Below are positions 44,271-52,696 of a DNA stretch of 64,000 bases, piece after piece. Position numbers and translations under genes: made by a program. How positions within the stretch are numbered: the stretch's first letter is position 1; the number at the start of each line of letters is the position of its first letter. Below the pieces are notes generated by a model that did no database searches, was not told the origin of the DNA, and saw only the letters and a list, made by a program, of their open reading frames with translations. The stretch is from Chryseobacterium sp. IHB B 17019 (GTDB taxonomy: Bacteria > Bacteroidota > Bacteroidia > Flavobacteriales > Weeksellaceae): positions 3,720,001 through 3,784,000 of the forward strand of contig NZ_CP013293.1 of assembly GCF_001456155.1 (NCBI RefSeq), in the 5' to 3' direction.

Positions 44271-45731
44271 TTACTTACTCATCAATTTCCAAAGTTCATT
44301 GATCGTTTCTTTGTCGTCAAAATGATTTTTTACACCATTAATCTCCTGATAGTTTTCATGGCCTTTTCCGGCTACGAGAACAATATCTTTCGGTTCTGCA
44401 AATTTGATCGCCATTTTTATGGCTTCCCTTCTGTCCGGAATTGAAGTGTATTTGCTGAAGTTTTGAGGTTCAACGCCAGCTTCAATTTCCTTTATAATCT
44501 GTGCCGGATCTTCCGTTCTCGGGTTATCCGAAGTGATAATTGCCAATGTTGATTTTTTTGTGGCAATATTTCCCATTTCAGGTCTTTTGGATTGATCTCT
44601 GTCGCCTCCGCAACCGAAAACTGTGATTAATCTTTCGTTTTTTGTTCTGATATCATTAATGCTGTCCAGGATGTTTTCCAAGGCATCCGGAGTATGAGCA
44701 TAATCTACAATGAAGAAAATCCCGCCGTCTGATTTGAAAGTCTCAAATCTTCCGGAAACTCTTTTTAACTTGCTGATTGCCTGAAGAATTTCGTCCTGCT
44801 CAAAACCAAGTTCAGAAGTGATTCCGAAAACAAGCAGTAAATTGTAAACATTAAATTTACCTGTTAAGGTCGTCCAGAATTCCTTTCCGTTGAAGTTCAA
44901 CAACATTCCGTTGAAATCAACTTCCAGTAATTTTCCATGATAGTCGGCCATTGTTTTCAAAGCATAAGACTTTTTCGTGGCCTTCGTGTTTTGAAGCATG
45001 ACATTTCCGTTTTTATCATCTACATTGGTGATGGCAACGGCATTTTCATTTAATTCATCAAAAAATCTTTTCTTTGTTTTTAAATATTCATCGAAAGTTT
45101 TATGATAATCTAAATGGTCGTGCGTAAGGTTGGTAAAACCTGCAATTTTAAAATGTAACCCTTCAATTCTGTTTTGAGCGATTCCGTGCGAACTTACTTC
45201 CATGAAAGCAAAATCACAGCCTTCCTCAAGGGCCTGAGCCAAGATTTTATTAATCGTAATAACATCCGGAGTCGTGTGAGTCGCCGGAATTATTTTATCT
45301 CCAATTCTGATTTCTACCGTAGAAAGTAAAGCAGAATCATATCCTAAGTTTTTAAAAACATCAAAAAGTAGGGTAGAAACGGAAGTTTTTCCATTTGTTC
45401 CTGTAACTCCGATTAATTTTAACTTTTCGGATGGATTTCCATAAAAATTGGAAGCTAATTGACCTAAAGCTTTGGAAGAATCTTTTACTTTAACATAAGT
45501 AATATTTTCATCTAAATTTTCAGGAAATTCTTCGCAAACAACTGTTGTTGCGCCTTTTTCAACCGAAGAAGCAATAAATGAATGCCCATCCACAACGGTT
45601 CCTCTCATTGCGATGTACAAAGAGTTTTCCGTAACCTTTCTGCTGTCGAAAACCAATTCTGAAACCTCACGGGTGTTGTCACCGTGAATTTCCAAGACTG
45701 GGATTCTATTTAATAATTCAATTAATTGCAT
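44271..45731 (-). CDS. murE: UDP-MurNAc-tripeptide synthetase
   Basis: 486 residues. P-loop GTNGKTSVSTLLF, central THDHLDYH and YAHTPDALENIL, and the amino-acid specificity motif SDNPRTEDP. The DNPR form is the established mark of meso-diaminopimelate selection, so the wall is predicted to be mDAP-type. murF does not follow, unlike in E. coli. Confidence 0.96.
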   Translation of the reverse strand: MQLIELLNRIPVLEIHGDNTREVSELVFDSRKVTENSLYIAMRGTVVDGHSFIASSVEKGATTVVCEEFPENLDENITYVKVKDSSKALGQLASNFYGNPSEKLKLIGVTGTNGKTSVSTLLFDVFKNLGYDSALLSTVEIRIGDKIIPATHTTPDVITINKILAQALEEGCDFAFMEVSSHGIAQNRIEGLHFKIAGFTNLTHDHLDYHKTFDEYLKTKKRFFDELNENAVAITNVDDKNGNVMLQNTKATKKSYALKTMADYHGKLLEVDFNGMLLNFNGKEFWTTLTGKFNVYNLLLVFGITSELGFEQDEILQAISKLKRVSGRFETFKSDGGIFFIVDYAHTPDALENILDSINDIRTKNERLITVFGCGGDRDQSKRPEMGNIATKKSTLAIITSDNPRTEDPAQIIKEIEAGVEPQNFSKYTSIPDRREAIKMAIKFAEPKDIVLVAGKGHENYQEINGVKNHFDDKETINELWKLMSK

Positions 45732-45750
45732 TTCCTTGATGCTTTATATT

Positions 45751-47742
45751 TTAATTCTGCAGAGACAAATAAATTCTCTGGTTTTTACTGATTATTGTGC
45801 CTTCCAATGGAAATTGTTCTTTAATTCTTCCCACTCCTTTATAGTCAACACGGTATCCTAAATTTTCCAACTGCGGAATTACATTTTTACCGATTAATCC
45901 GACTACACTTGGCATTTGCTTATTATTAACTGCTACTTTTACATTCGGTTCCACCATTTTATTAAGGTTTACCTTTCTGTCGACAAGCATTTCTTTTTCA
46001 ATGTTTTGAGGTGTTTTCAGGAATGTTTTTCCGGCAATTTCTTTAAATACCGGCGCGGAAACCGTTCCTCCGTAAAATCCTTTGGCCGTATTCGGCTCAC
46101 TGATCATCACGTAACACGTATATTTCGGATTATCAGCCGGATAGAAGCCTGCGAATGATGCACGGTACTTCATTGGACCAGGCAACCAATATTCAAATCT
46201 TGCGGTTCCGGTTTTTCCTGCCATTTTTAAATTTGGGGTGAAAATACTTTTTCCTGTCCCTTTCTCAACGGCTTTTGTCAGTGCGCTAGTCATCATTTTG
46301 ATAGCTTTTTCAGAAGCCATTTTATTAACAATTACTGCGGGTTTTGCATTGTACATTACCTTTCCGTCTTTCATAATTTTATCGATGAATAGAGGCTTTA
46401 GCATTTTGCCGCCATTAGCAACCCCATTGTAGAAAGTTGCCAATTGTAATAAGTTGATGTTCGAGGAATATCCGTAAGCGATTGACGCCAATGTCGCGGC
46501 GTTCCATCTTTTATTTTCCGGCGTTACGATTTTCGGTTTTGTGATTCCCGGAAGCTCGATCTCCATTTTATCGAATAATTTCCAACGTTTCAGATGATCA
46601 AGGAAAATCTGGGGTTTGTCGGCGTAATATTTCGTAATTAATTTTGCCGTTCCTACGTTACTAGATTTAGCCAAAACATCACTGATATCATACGTTCCTC
46701 CGCCGTGACCGTCTGAAATTCTTTGTTTTGCATACGTCCAAACTCCACCACCAACATTTACTGTTGTATTTTCATCGATAAAACCGTCGTCCATTGCTGC
46801 CAGCAACGAAATGGTTTTAAATGTAGAACCCGGTTCGATATTATCTTTTATGGCGTAATTGTAGGAATCTTCGTAATTTCCGTCTTCGGTTTTTCTTAAA
46901 TTTACCATGGCACGAACTTTCCCAGTCTCAACTTCCATTACAATCACGGTTCCGTGTTTTGCTTCAAAATTGATCAGTTGTTTTTCTAAAGCTGAATGTG
47001 CAATATCCTGAATTCTAAGATCTAATGTTGTGTAAACATCCTCACCATCAACTGGCTCCTGAACTTTCCAGTAATCAATTGGCTTCCATTGTGAAGAGTT
47101 GATTCTTTGCTCTAATCTTTTTCCGTCGGTTCCTCTTAAATATTTTGAGAAAGCCCCTTCCAGACCAGAACTGTATACACCGTTATCCATTCCGATGGTT
47201 CCGGCTCCGATTTCAGTAGTAGCCAATTCTCTTTTGTAGTTCCTGTCAACAATGAAACCTCCTTTATTTTTACCTCTTTTAAAGATTGGAAATTTTCTGA
47301 TTCTGTCGTATTGATCGAAGTCCAGACCTTTTACAAGGGTGTAATATTGATTTTTCTTCTTTCTCTGTTCGTCAAATTTCTTTCTGAATTCTCCTCTCGG
47401 TTTTCCAAACATTTTGCTTAAAGAATCCGTTAATGCACCGATATTATTAGTGTAAACAGTATCTTTCATTGTTTTGAAATCCAGATAGATATCGTAACGC
47501 ATTACGGTGGTTGCGAGAATTGAACCGTCGGAAGCGAATAGGTTTCCACGGGCAGCTTTTAAAGTAGCCTCGCGGTAATTTTTATTAATGTAATCGTCTT
47601 TAATTTCCTGGACATTAGTATTTTGAAGGATTACAATCCTCGTAAGGAAAAGCACAAACACGCACAAAGCCACCACTGCAAAGAGGTAGCCCCAACGTAA
47701 CGTTCTTTTACGTTTGTTATCGTATTCATTTTGCTTTTGCAT
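45751..47742 (-). CDS. ftsI: Septal penicillin-binding protein (transpeptidase) FtsI-like
   Basis: 663 residues. One N-terminal helix (about 13-31), a dimerisation region, and transpeptidase domain with STFK active site (GSTFKTISLLAAMDDG), SSN, and KTGTA motifs. The C-terminal 60 residues (KQMPSVVGLIGKNVIPQLEN...) are a PASTA domain. It cross-links septal murein with FtsW. The start overlaps the end of the FtsL-like gene by 17 bases. Confidence 0.95.
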   Translation of the reverse strand: MQKQNEYDNKRKRTLRWGYLFAVVALCVFVLFLTRIVILQNTNVQEIKDDYINKNYREATLKAARGNLFASDGSILATTVMRYDIYLDFKTMKDTVYTNNIGALTDSLSKMFGKPRGEFRKKFDEQRKKKNQYYTLVKGLDFDQYDRIRKFPIFKRGKNKGGFIVDRNYKRELATTEIGAGTIGMDNGVYSSGLEGAFSKYLRGTDGKRLEQRINSSQWKPIDYWKVQEPVDGEDVYTTLDLRIQDIAHSALEKQLINFEAKHGTVIVMEVETGKVRAMVNLRKTEDGNYEDSYNYAIKDNIEPGSTFKTISLLAAMDDGFIDENTTVNVGGGVWTYAKQRISDGHGGGTYDISDVLAKSSNVGTAKLITKYYADKPQIFLDHLKRWKLFDKMEIELPGITKPKIVTPENKRWNAATLASIAYGYSSNINLLQLATFYNGVANGGKMLKPLFIDKIMKDGKVMYNAKPAVIVNKMASEKAIKMMTSALTKAVEKGTGKSIFTPNLKMAGKTGTARFEYWLPGPMKYRASFAGFYPADNPKYTCYVMISEPNTAKGFYGGTVSAPVFKEIAGKTFLKTPQNIEKEMLVDRKVNLNKMVEPNVKVAVNNKQMPSVVGLIGKNVIPQLENLGYRVDYKGVGRIKEQFPLEGTIISKNQRIYLSLQN

Positions 47743-48091
47743 CTGTACTGTCCAGTTTTATTAGCAGTTTATGAGGGTGGTTTTCAAGAGTCATTAATGA
47801 ATCTTTTGCCACTTCTTTCCCCAACTGCGATTCCATTTTTACTTTAATCAGCTTACTTTGTGCGTAAGCGTTTCTCGATTTATATTCTTCTGTTTCTTCT
47901 TTTAAGGCGTTGACGATCTTGATTTTTTTATTAACCAAATGGTTGCTGTAAATCATCGCCATCATTAATATGAACAACAGGAGGAAATACTTGTAATGTA
48001 TCTTCACCTCATCACGGTTCAGGAAGTTTCCTTTTATAATGTCTATAAAAGTGAGCTTCTTTTGAGGGCGATATGTTGTTCTTTTTGCCAC
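47726..48091 (-). CDS. ftsL: FtsL-like cell division protein
   Basis: 121 residues: basic cytosolic N terminus (MAKRTTYRPQKK), one membrane helix (about 35-50, FLLLFILMMAMIYS) and a periplasmic coiled coil (VNALKEETEEYKSRNAYAQSKL). Sequence conservation with E. coli FtsL is low, so the call rests on topology and position between rsmH and ftsI. Confidence 0.85.
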   Translation of the reverse strand: MAKRTTYRPQKKLTFIDIIKGNFLNRDEVKIHYKYFLLLFILMMAMIYSNHLVNKKIKIVNALKEETEEYKSRNAYAQSKLIKVKMESQLGKEVAKDSLMTLENHPHKLLIKLDSTDAKAK

Positions 48092-48164
48092 GTTGTTTAT
48101 AATTGATGATTGATAAATGATAATTGATAGAGTTTGAAATCATTTATCATTTATTATTAATCAT
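48092..48164. repeat. ATAAATGATAA-type spacer repeat (ftsL-rsmH)
   Basis: TTGATAAATGATAATTGATAG and ATCATTTATCATTTATTATTA form an inverted repeat; related to 44189-44270. Confidence 0.45.
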
Positions 48165-49058
48165 TTATATTTTTATTCCTGTTCTCATTTTTGCGCTTCT
48201 GGCTCTGGAGTTTTCTTCGATTTCCTTCTCGTCGGGGATGATCGCTTTACTCTTTACCAGCTCAAATGCCTTTTTATAATTTCCGTAAATGTCTCTTTCG
48301 GGTTCGCCTTCAAACATTCCGTTTTTCAAAAATCTTTTTACCAGCCTGTCTTCTAATGAATGGTAAGAAATTACGACCAATCTTCCTTCCGGTCTTAACA
48401 CATTATAAGCCTGAATCAGCATTTCTTTTAAAACCTCAAGCTCCTGATTTACCTCAATTCTAATCGCCTGAAACAACTGGGCATAAAATTTATTAACCTT
48501 ATGCGGTGGAAGAAAATTGAATAATTTTTTCAAGTCTTCCGTTGTATTAATGCTTTTATTTTTTCTGTGATGGACGATATCTCTTGCTAATTTTCTCGCT
48601 TCTCGCAATTCACCATAATAGTAAAAAATATCCGCCAGCTGCTCTTCATCATAATCGTTGATTACTCTTTTGGCATCAAGGCTTTGCATCACATTCATTC
48701 TCATGTCCAGCGGTGCATTGCTTCTTGTGGAGAAACCTCTTTCCGCTTCATCAAACTGGTGAGATGAAACACCAAGATCAGCCAAAATGCCGTCCACTTG
48801 AGAAACTCCGTACATCAATAAAGAATTTTCCAGAAACCTGAAATTCTGATTGATTAATGTAAATCTCGGGTCATCAATTGTATTTTTAAGAGCATCTAAA
48901 TCCTGGTCAAAACCAAACAGTCTTCCTTTATCCGAAAGCCTGCTTAATATTTCTCTTGAATGGCCACCGCCACCAAAAGTACAGTCCACGTATGTTCCGT
49001 CTGGATTCGTCACCAAATCATCAACACTTTGCTTCAACAAAACGGGGTTATGATACAT
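48165..49058 (-). CDS. rsmH: 16S rRNA (cytosine1402-N4)-methyltransferase
   Basis: 297 residues. SAM-binding loop YVDCTFGGGGHSREIL, LADLGVSSHQFDEAERGFS, and the LDMRMN catalytic region. Methylates C1402 in the ribosomal decoding centre. Second gene of the cluster, after mraZ. Confidence 0.97.
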   Translation of the reverse strand: MYHNPVLLKQSVDDLVTNPDGTYVDCTFGGGGHSREILSRLSDKGRLFGFDQDLDALKNTIDDPRFTLINQNFRFLENSLLMYGVSQVDGILADLGVSSHQFDEAERGFSTRSNAPLDMRMNVMQSLDAKRVINDYDEEQLADIFYYYGELREARKLARDIVHHRKNKSINTTEDLKKLFNFLPPHKVNKFYAQLFQAIRIEVNQELEVLKEMLIQAYNVLRPEGRLVVISYHSLEDRLVKRFLKNGMFEGEPERDIYGNYKKAFELVKSKAIIPDEKEIEENSRARSAKMRTGIKI

Positions 49059-49109
49059 GTTTAAGTTGTGTTTTTTCTCGCTTTTTATTTAATTTAATAA
49101 TCAGCGCGG

Positions 49110-49568
49110 TTATTCTTCATCGAAAGAGCCCATTACATCTTCGGCAAGGCTGGCAAAATCTATTTCATTGGTGGAAATTACTTTCTCGTAAGCTTCTTTA
49201 TCCCAAATCTCAAATAATTCTCCTGCGCTTGTGATCACAATATCCTTCTGAAGATTTGCGAAATGCATCAGGTCTTTTGAAATCTGCAATCTTCCCGCAT
49301 TATCCAATTCTACAGTTTTTACTCCTGCCGTAAACATTCTAATGAAATCAGCATTCTTTTTAATGAATCTGTTTAGTTTATTAATTTTGCCCATCATTTT
49401 ATCCCAGGCATTCATGGGGTAAACCTCCAGGCAAGGTTGGAACACGGATCTCTTGACTACAAAAGCCTTATCGTCAAAGTCTTCCATCTGTTTGATCAAA
49501 GAGGAAGGAACTTTCAATCGGCCTTTATCGTCGATTTTACACTCGTATGTTCCAATGAAACTTTTCAT
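49110..49568 (-). CDS. mraZ: Transcriptional regulator MraZ
   Basis: 152 residues from ATG 49568 (MKSFIGTYECKIDDKGRLKVP); an in-frame extension to 49607 would include the promoter. Two tandem AbrB-like modules with DDKGRLKVPSSL and DNAGRLQISKDL motifs. MraZ rings bind TGGG repeats in front of their own gene and repress the cluster; two such boxes lie at 49602-49616. Confidence 0.96.
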   Translation of the reverse strand: MKSFIGTYECKIDDKGRLKVPSSLIKQMEDFDDKAFVVKRSVFQPCLEVYPMNAWDKMMGKINKLNRFIKKNADFIRMFTAGVKTVELDNAGRLQISKDLMHFANLQKDIVITSAGELFEIWDKEAYEKVISTNEIDFASLAEDVMGSFDEE

Positions 49569-49574
49569 TTGGGA

Positions 49575-49582
49575 CAAATTTA
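49575..49582 (-). promoter_or_regulatory. -7 element of mraZ (dcw) promoter, near-leaderless
   Basis: TAAATTTG on the minus strand, about 6 nt before ATG 49568, implying a leader of only a few nucleotides. Confidence 0.55.
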
Positions 49583-49601
49583 TATAATAATTTCTAAAAA
49601 T

Positions 49602-49616
49602 TCCCACTTTTGCCCA
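49602..49616 (-). promoter_or_regulatory. MraZ-binding TGGG boxes
   Basis: On the minus strand AGTGGGCAAAAGTGGGA: two TGGG units at 10-bp period (TGGGC and TGGGA). The proximal box occupies the -33 position, 19 nt from the -7 element, so MraZ binding would block RNA polymerase. A degenerate third unit may lie at 49622-49626. Confidence 0.8.
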
Positions 49617-49810
49617 CTTTTTGCCTTAATGTTAATAAGTTTTATCAATAATTGAACTTAATAGCTATAACAAATTGATATAAAGCTTATTATGAAATGT
49701 GTTATTTGGCCCATAGCAAAGTGGCATTCAAAAAAGTGAAGAAAAAGCAGTTTGGTATATTATTTTTATTTTAAATTAGGGTAATCAAAATATTTTTGAG
49801 GTTTAATTTG

Positions 49811-49818
49811 TATTTTTG
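49811..49818 (+). promoter_or_regulatory. -7 element of hydrolase promoter
   Basis: TATTTTTG, 22 nt before ATG 49841. Confidence 0.5.
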
Positions 49819-49840
49819 CAAGGCTTTATTAAGGCATTAT

Positions 49841-50602
49841 ATGATATTTAGTACAAAAAAAGAAAAGAAATATACCTTTGTTGAGGCGGGAGAGGGACAT
49901 CCATTGGTGCTGTTGCACGGGTTAATGGGTGGTTTGAGTAATTTCGATAAAATGGTAGATTTTTTTTCAGACAGAGGATTCAAAGTATATGTTCCTCAGT
50001 TGCCAATCTACGATTTGCCGGTACTCAATACTAATCTTACGACTCTTGCAAAATATATAGCCAAGTTTATAGAAACTCATGTTGAGGGTCCTGCAACGAT
50101 TGTGGGAAATTCAATGGGAGGTCATATAGGTCTTATTTTAACACTGGCAAGACCTGATTTGGTTAAAAATCTTGTTCTTACCGGAAGTTCGGGTTTATAC
50201 GAAAGAACTTTCGGGGATAGTTTTCCAAGGAAAAATGACCGTTCATATATAAGAAAGAAAACAGAAGAGGTTTTTTATGACCCAAGTGTTGCGACTGAGG
50301 ACTTGGTGGATGAGGTTTTTGGAGTCGTGAATGACAGGATGAAGGGGATAAAAACAGTTATGCTGGCAAGAAGCGCCATCAAACACAATATGTTGAATGA
50401 TCTTCCCAAAATTCTTACACCGGTGTGTCTGATCTGGGGAAAGCAGGATAATGTGACACCTCCTGAAGTAGCGCAAGATATGCATAAATTTATCCCAAAT
50501 TCGGATCTGTTCTGGATTGATAAATGCGGCCACGCAGCGATGATGGAAAAGCCGGATGAATTCAATGAAATTCTTTACAGCTGGTTAAAAGAAAAGGTTT
50601 AA
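49841..50602 (+). CDS. Alpha/beta-fold hydrolase
   Basis: 253 residues from ATG 49841; an extension to 49796 would span the promoter. Catalytic triad: S91 in the GNSMGG elbow, D in WGKQDNVTP, H in DKCGHAAMMEKP, plus oxyanion HGLMGG. Substrate unknown. Divergent from mraZ and followed 69 bp later by engB. Confidence 0.88.
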   Translation: MIFSTKKEKKYTFVEAGEGHPLVLLHGLMGGLSNFDKMVDFFSDRGFKVYVPQLPIYDLPVLNTNLTTLAKYIAKFIETHVEGPATIVGNSMGGHIGLILTLARPDLVKNLVLTGSSGLYERTFGDSFPRKNDRSYIRKKTEEVFYDPSVATEDLVDEVFGVVNDRMKGIKTVMLARSAIKHNMLNDLPKILTPVCLIWGKQDNVTPPEVAQDMHKFIPNSDLFWIDKCGHAAMMEKPDEFNEILYSWLKEKV

Positions 50603-50671
50603 AATTTAACAATATAAATAACCATTAAGAGCTTTTCTTAATGGTTTGTTTTTCTAAAAATATTCTAAAAA

Positions 50672-51295
50672 ATGGTTATTAAAACAGCAACGTTTGTAAA
50701 GAGCAGCGGAAAGTGGCAGGACTGTCCGGAACCTACAATTCCTGAATATGCTTTTATCGGGAGGTCAAATGTTGGAAAATCTTCATTGATTAATGCAATG
50801 ATGAATCACAAAGATTTGGCTAAAACTTCGCAGACTCCAGGAAAAACCCAGCTTATTAATCATTTTTTGGTCAATGAAGACTGGTATCTGACGGATTTAC
50901 CGGGTTATGGATATGCAAAAGTTTCAAAATCAATTAGAAAGGATTTCGAAAAACTGATTACGAACTATATTCTTAACAGGAGAAACCTTGTAAACCTTTT
51001 TGTTTTGGTGGATTCAAGGCATACACCACAAAAAATTGATTTAGAATTTATCCAATGGTGTGGCGAAAGTGGGGTTCCGTTTTCGATTGTTTTTACAAAA
51101 GTTGACAAGCTGAAACCGAATGCAGCGATTAAAAATGTAGAAGATTATAAAGCAGAACTTCACAAAACATGGGAAGATTTACCGGAAATCTACGTGACTT
51201 CCGCTGAAAAGAAAGAAGGATGCGATGAAATCCTAAATTTTATACAAACAACAAACGAGTTTTTAAAAAATAATAGTGTAACCTTCGATGAATAA
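50672..51295 (+). CDS. engB: Ribosome biogenesis GTPase EngB/YihA
   Basis: 207 residues. G1 GRSNVGKSS (30-38), G2 region TSQTPGKTQ, G3 DLPGYGYAKV, G4 TKVDKLKP, G5 VTSAEKKEG. Needed for large ribosomal subunit assembly. The last 8 bases overlap the next gene. Confidence 0.96.
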   Translation: MVIKTATFVKSSGKWQDCPEPTIPEYAFIGRSNVGKSSLINAMMNHKDLAKTSQTPGKTQLINHFLVNEDWYLTDLPGYGYAKVSKSIRKDFEKLITNYILNRRNLVNLFVLVDSRHTPQKIDLEFIQWCGESGVPFSIVFTKVDKLKPNAAIKNVEDYKAELHKTWEDLPEIYVTSAEKKEGCDEILNFIQTTNEFLKNNSVTFDE

Positions 51296-51737
51296 TATTA
51301 TTTGGAAAATAAAAACCTTTGACGAATTTACCGTTCCGGAATTATATGCTGTTTTAAAAGCAAGAATTGATGTTTTTGTGATTGAACAGAATTGTCCATA
51401 TCCTGATCTGGATAATTATGATCAAAAAGCAGTTCACATCTGGGCGGAAGAAGACGGGAAAATTTTAGCCAATTGCAGAATTTTTGATAAGGGAATTAAA
51501 TATGAAGAGGCTTCTTTAGGAAGAGTTTTAACAACCGATGCTGCGAGAGGAAAAAACATAGGAAGACAACTTATGAAATATGCGGTTGAAACGATAGAAA
51601 ACCGTTTCCATACTTCTGAAATCAGGATTTCTGCACAGGATTATTTATTAAAATTCTATTCGGAATTTGGGTTTGAAGATACAGGGAAGAAATATTTAGA
51701 AGATGACATTCCACATACGGAAATGTTGAGAAAATAA
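51288..51737 (+). CDS. GNAT-family N-acetyltransferase (ElaA-like)
   Basis: 149 residues. ElaA-type start (VLKARIDVFVIEQNCPYPDLDNYD), acetyl-CoA loop LGRVLTTDAARGKNIGRQLM. Substrate unknown. Translationally coupled to engB by overlap. Confidence 0.88.
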   Translation: MNNIIWKIKTFDEFTVPELYAVLKARIDVFVIEQNCPYPDLDNYDQKAVHIWAEEDGKILANCRIFDKGIKYEEASLGRVLTTDAARGKNIGRQLMKYAVETIENRFHTSEIRISAQDYLLKFYSEFGFEDTGKKYLEDDIPHTEMLRK

Positions 51738-51770
51738 AGAAAGCGAGGAAAATTTTCTTCGCTTTCTTAT
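51737..51770. terminator. Bidirectional hairpin terminator
   Basis: AAGAAAGCGA (51737-51746) / TCGCTTTCTT (51759-51768), between convergent units; it also ends the long minus-strand operon. Confidence 0.8.
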
Positions 51771-51798
51771 TGATTAGTTAAATATATTGAGTGTTTTT

Positions 51799-52686
51799 TT
51801 AATTTTTATTTGAAATCGCTTTTAAAATAATGGGCTCAAGGTTGGAAGGAAGGTCGGCGGATTTTATTTGGTAGTTCTTGATTTTCATTTCTTTAAACCA
51901 GTTTTCCCAGTATTCTTTGATAACGCCTTCTTCAAAAGGATTTCCTTTTTCCGGATTGATTCCCAGAACAATAACTTCCAGATTGCTTAGATTTTCATTG
52001 GCTTTCACAAATCCAAGTCCGTTTTTTTCGATGATATCTTTAAAATCAGAAGTCACAAGACCGTTTGATTTTATCAATTTTGAAGTTAAATATGACGTTT
52101 TCTTTTCTTCTGAAAACATTGTATTTTGATGATACATATATCCATCCGTCAAAATAAAGAGAATATTTCTGTGGTCATCTTTTATACAGTAATCTTTCAC
52201 TTTATTTTTGAAAAATTCCCAGATATCTGAACCTACGTAATTTCCATCTTTAATAGCTGATTGATAAATCTTTAATGGCAATTCAGAATATTTTTTTTCA
52301 ACAGAACTAAAATAATCTTTGCTTGTGTTTTTATCAAAAGATATTTTAAGCGCTTTTGTAAATTCATTCATTTTCGGGTCTGAAGGTTCCGGATTAAAGA
52401 AAACCTGCATCTGATCATTAAATGTGATAATTCTTTTTGTTTTAATGTGATTCAGAAATCCTTTTTCGATGGCTTTGATGTATTCTGTGTCCCGTTGGAA
52501 ATATTCCATGGTGGGATTTGGGTTGGTTTGAGGATCGATTCTGTCTGATAAATCAATTAAAATACTCACATTAATATTGTTTGGATCGGAAACAATTGAG
52601 TCCTCATTTCCTCCCGGGATTGTTGGCTCTTTTTTACAGCACGAAACCAAAGAAATGATCATTAATACATAAAATATTTTTTTCAT
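51799..52686 (-). CDS. von Willebrand A-like lipoprotein
   Basis: 295 residues from ATG 52686; a longer frame to 52776 would overlap the upstream gene. Lipobox LVSC (residues about 12-15), then a vWA-like domain: first strand SILIDLSDRID carries a MIDAS-like D-x-S motif, and ILFILTDGYM fits the fourth strand. Asp/Thr ligands are not all identifiable. Last gene of the nine-gene operon, 10 nt after its neighbour. Lipoprotein placement suggests an envelope surface role. Confidence 0.7.
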   Translation of the reverse strand: MKKIFYVLMIISLVSCCKKEPTIPGGNEDSIVSDPNNINVSILIDLSDRIDPQTNPNPTMEYFQRDTEYIKAIEKGFLNHIKTKRIITFNDQMQVFFNPEPSDPKMNEFTKALKISFDKNTSKDYFSSVEKKYSELPLKIYQSAIKDGNYVGSDIWEFFKNKVKDYCIKDDHRNILFILTDGYMYHQNTMFSEEKKTSYLTSKLIKSNGLVTSDFKDIIEKNGLGFVKANENLSNLEVIVLGINPEKGNPFEEGVIKEYWENWFKEMKIKNYQIKSADLPSNLEPIILKAISNKN

Positions 52687-52696
52687 AATTCGTGAT

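Noticed and set aside
49569..49607. Longer MraZ start
   Set aside because: Would translate the promoter and operator; MKSFIGTYECKID is the family start.
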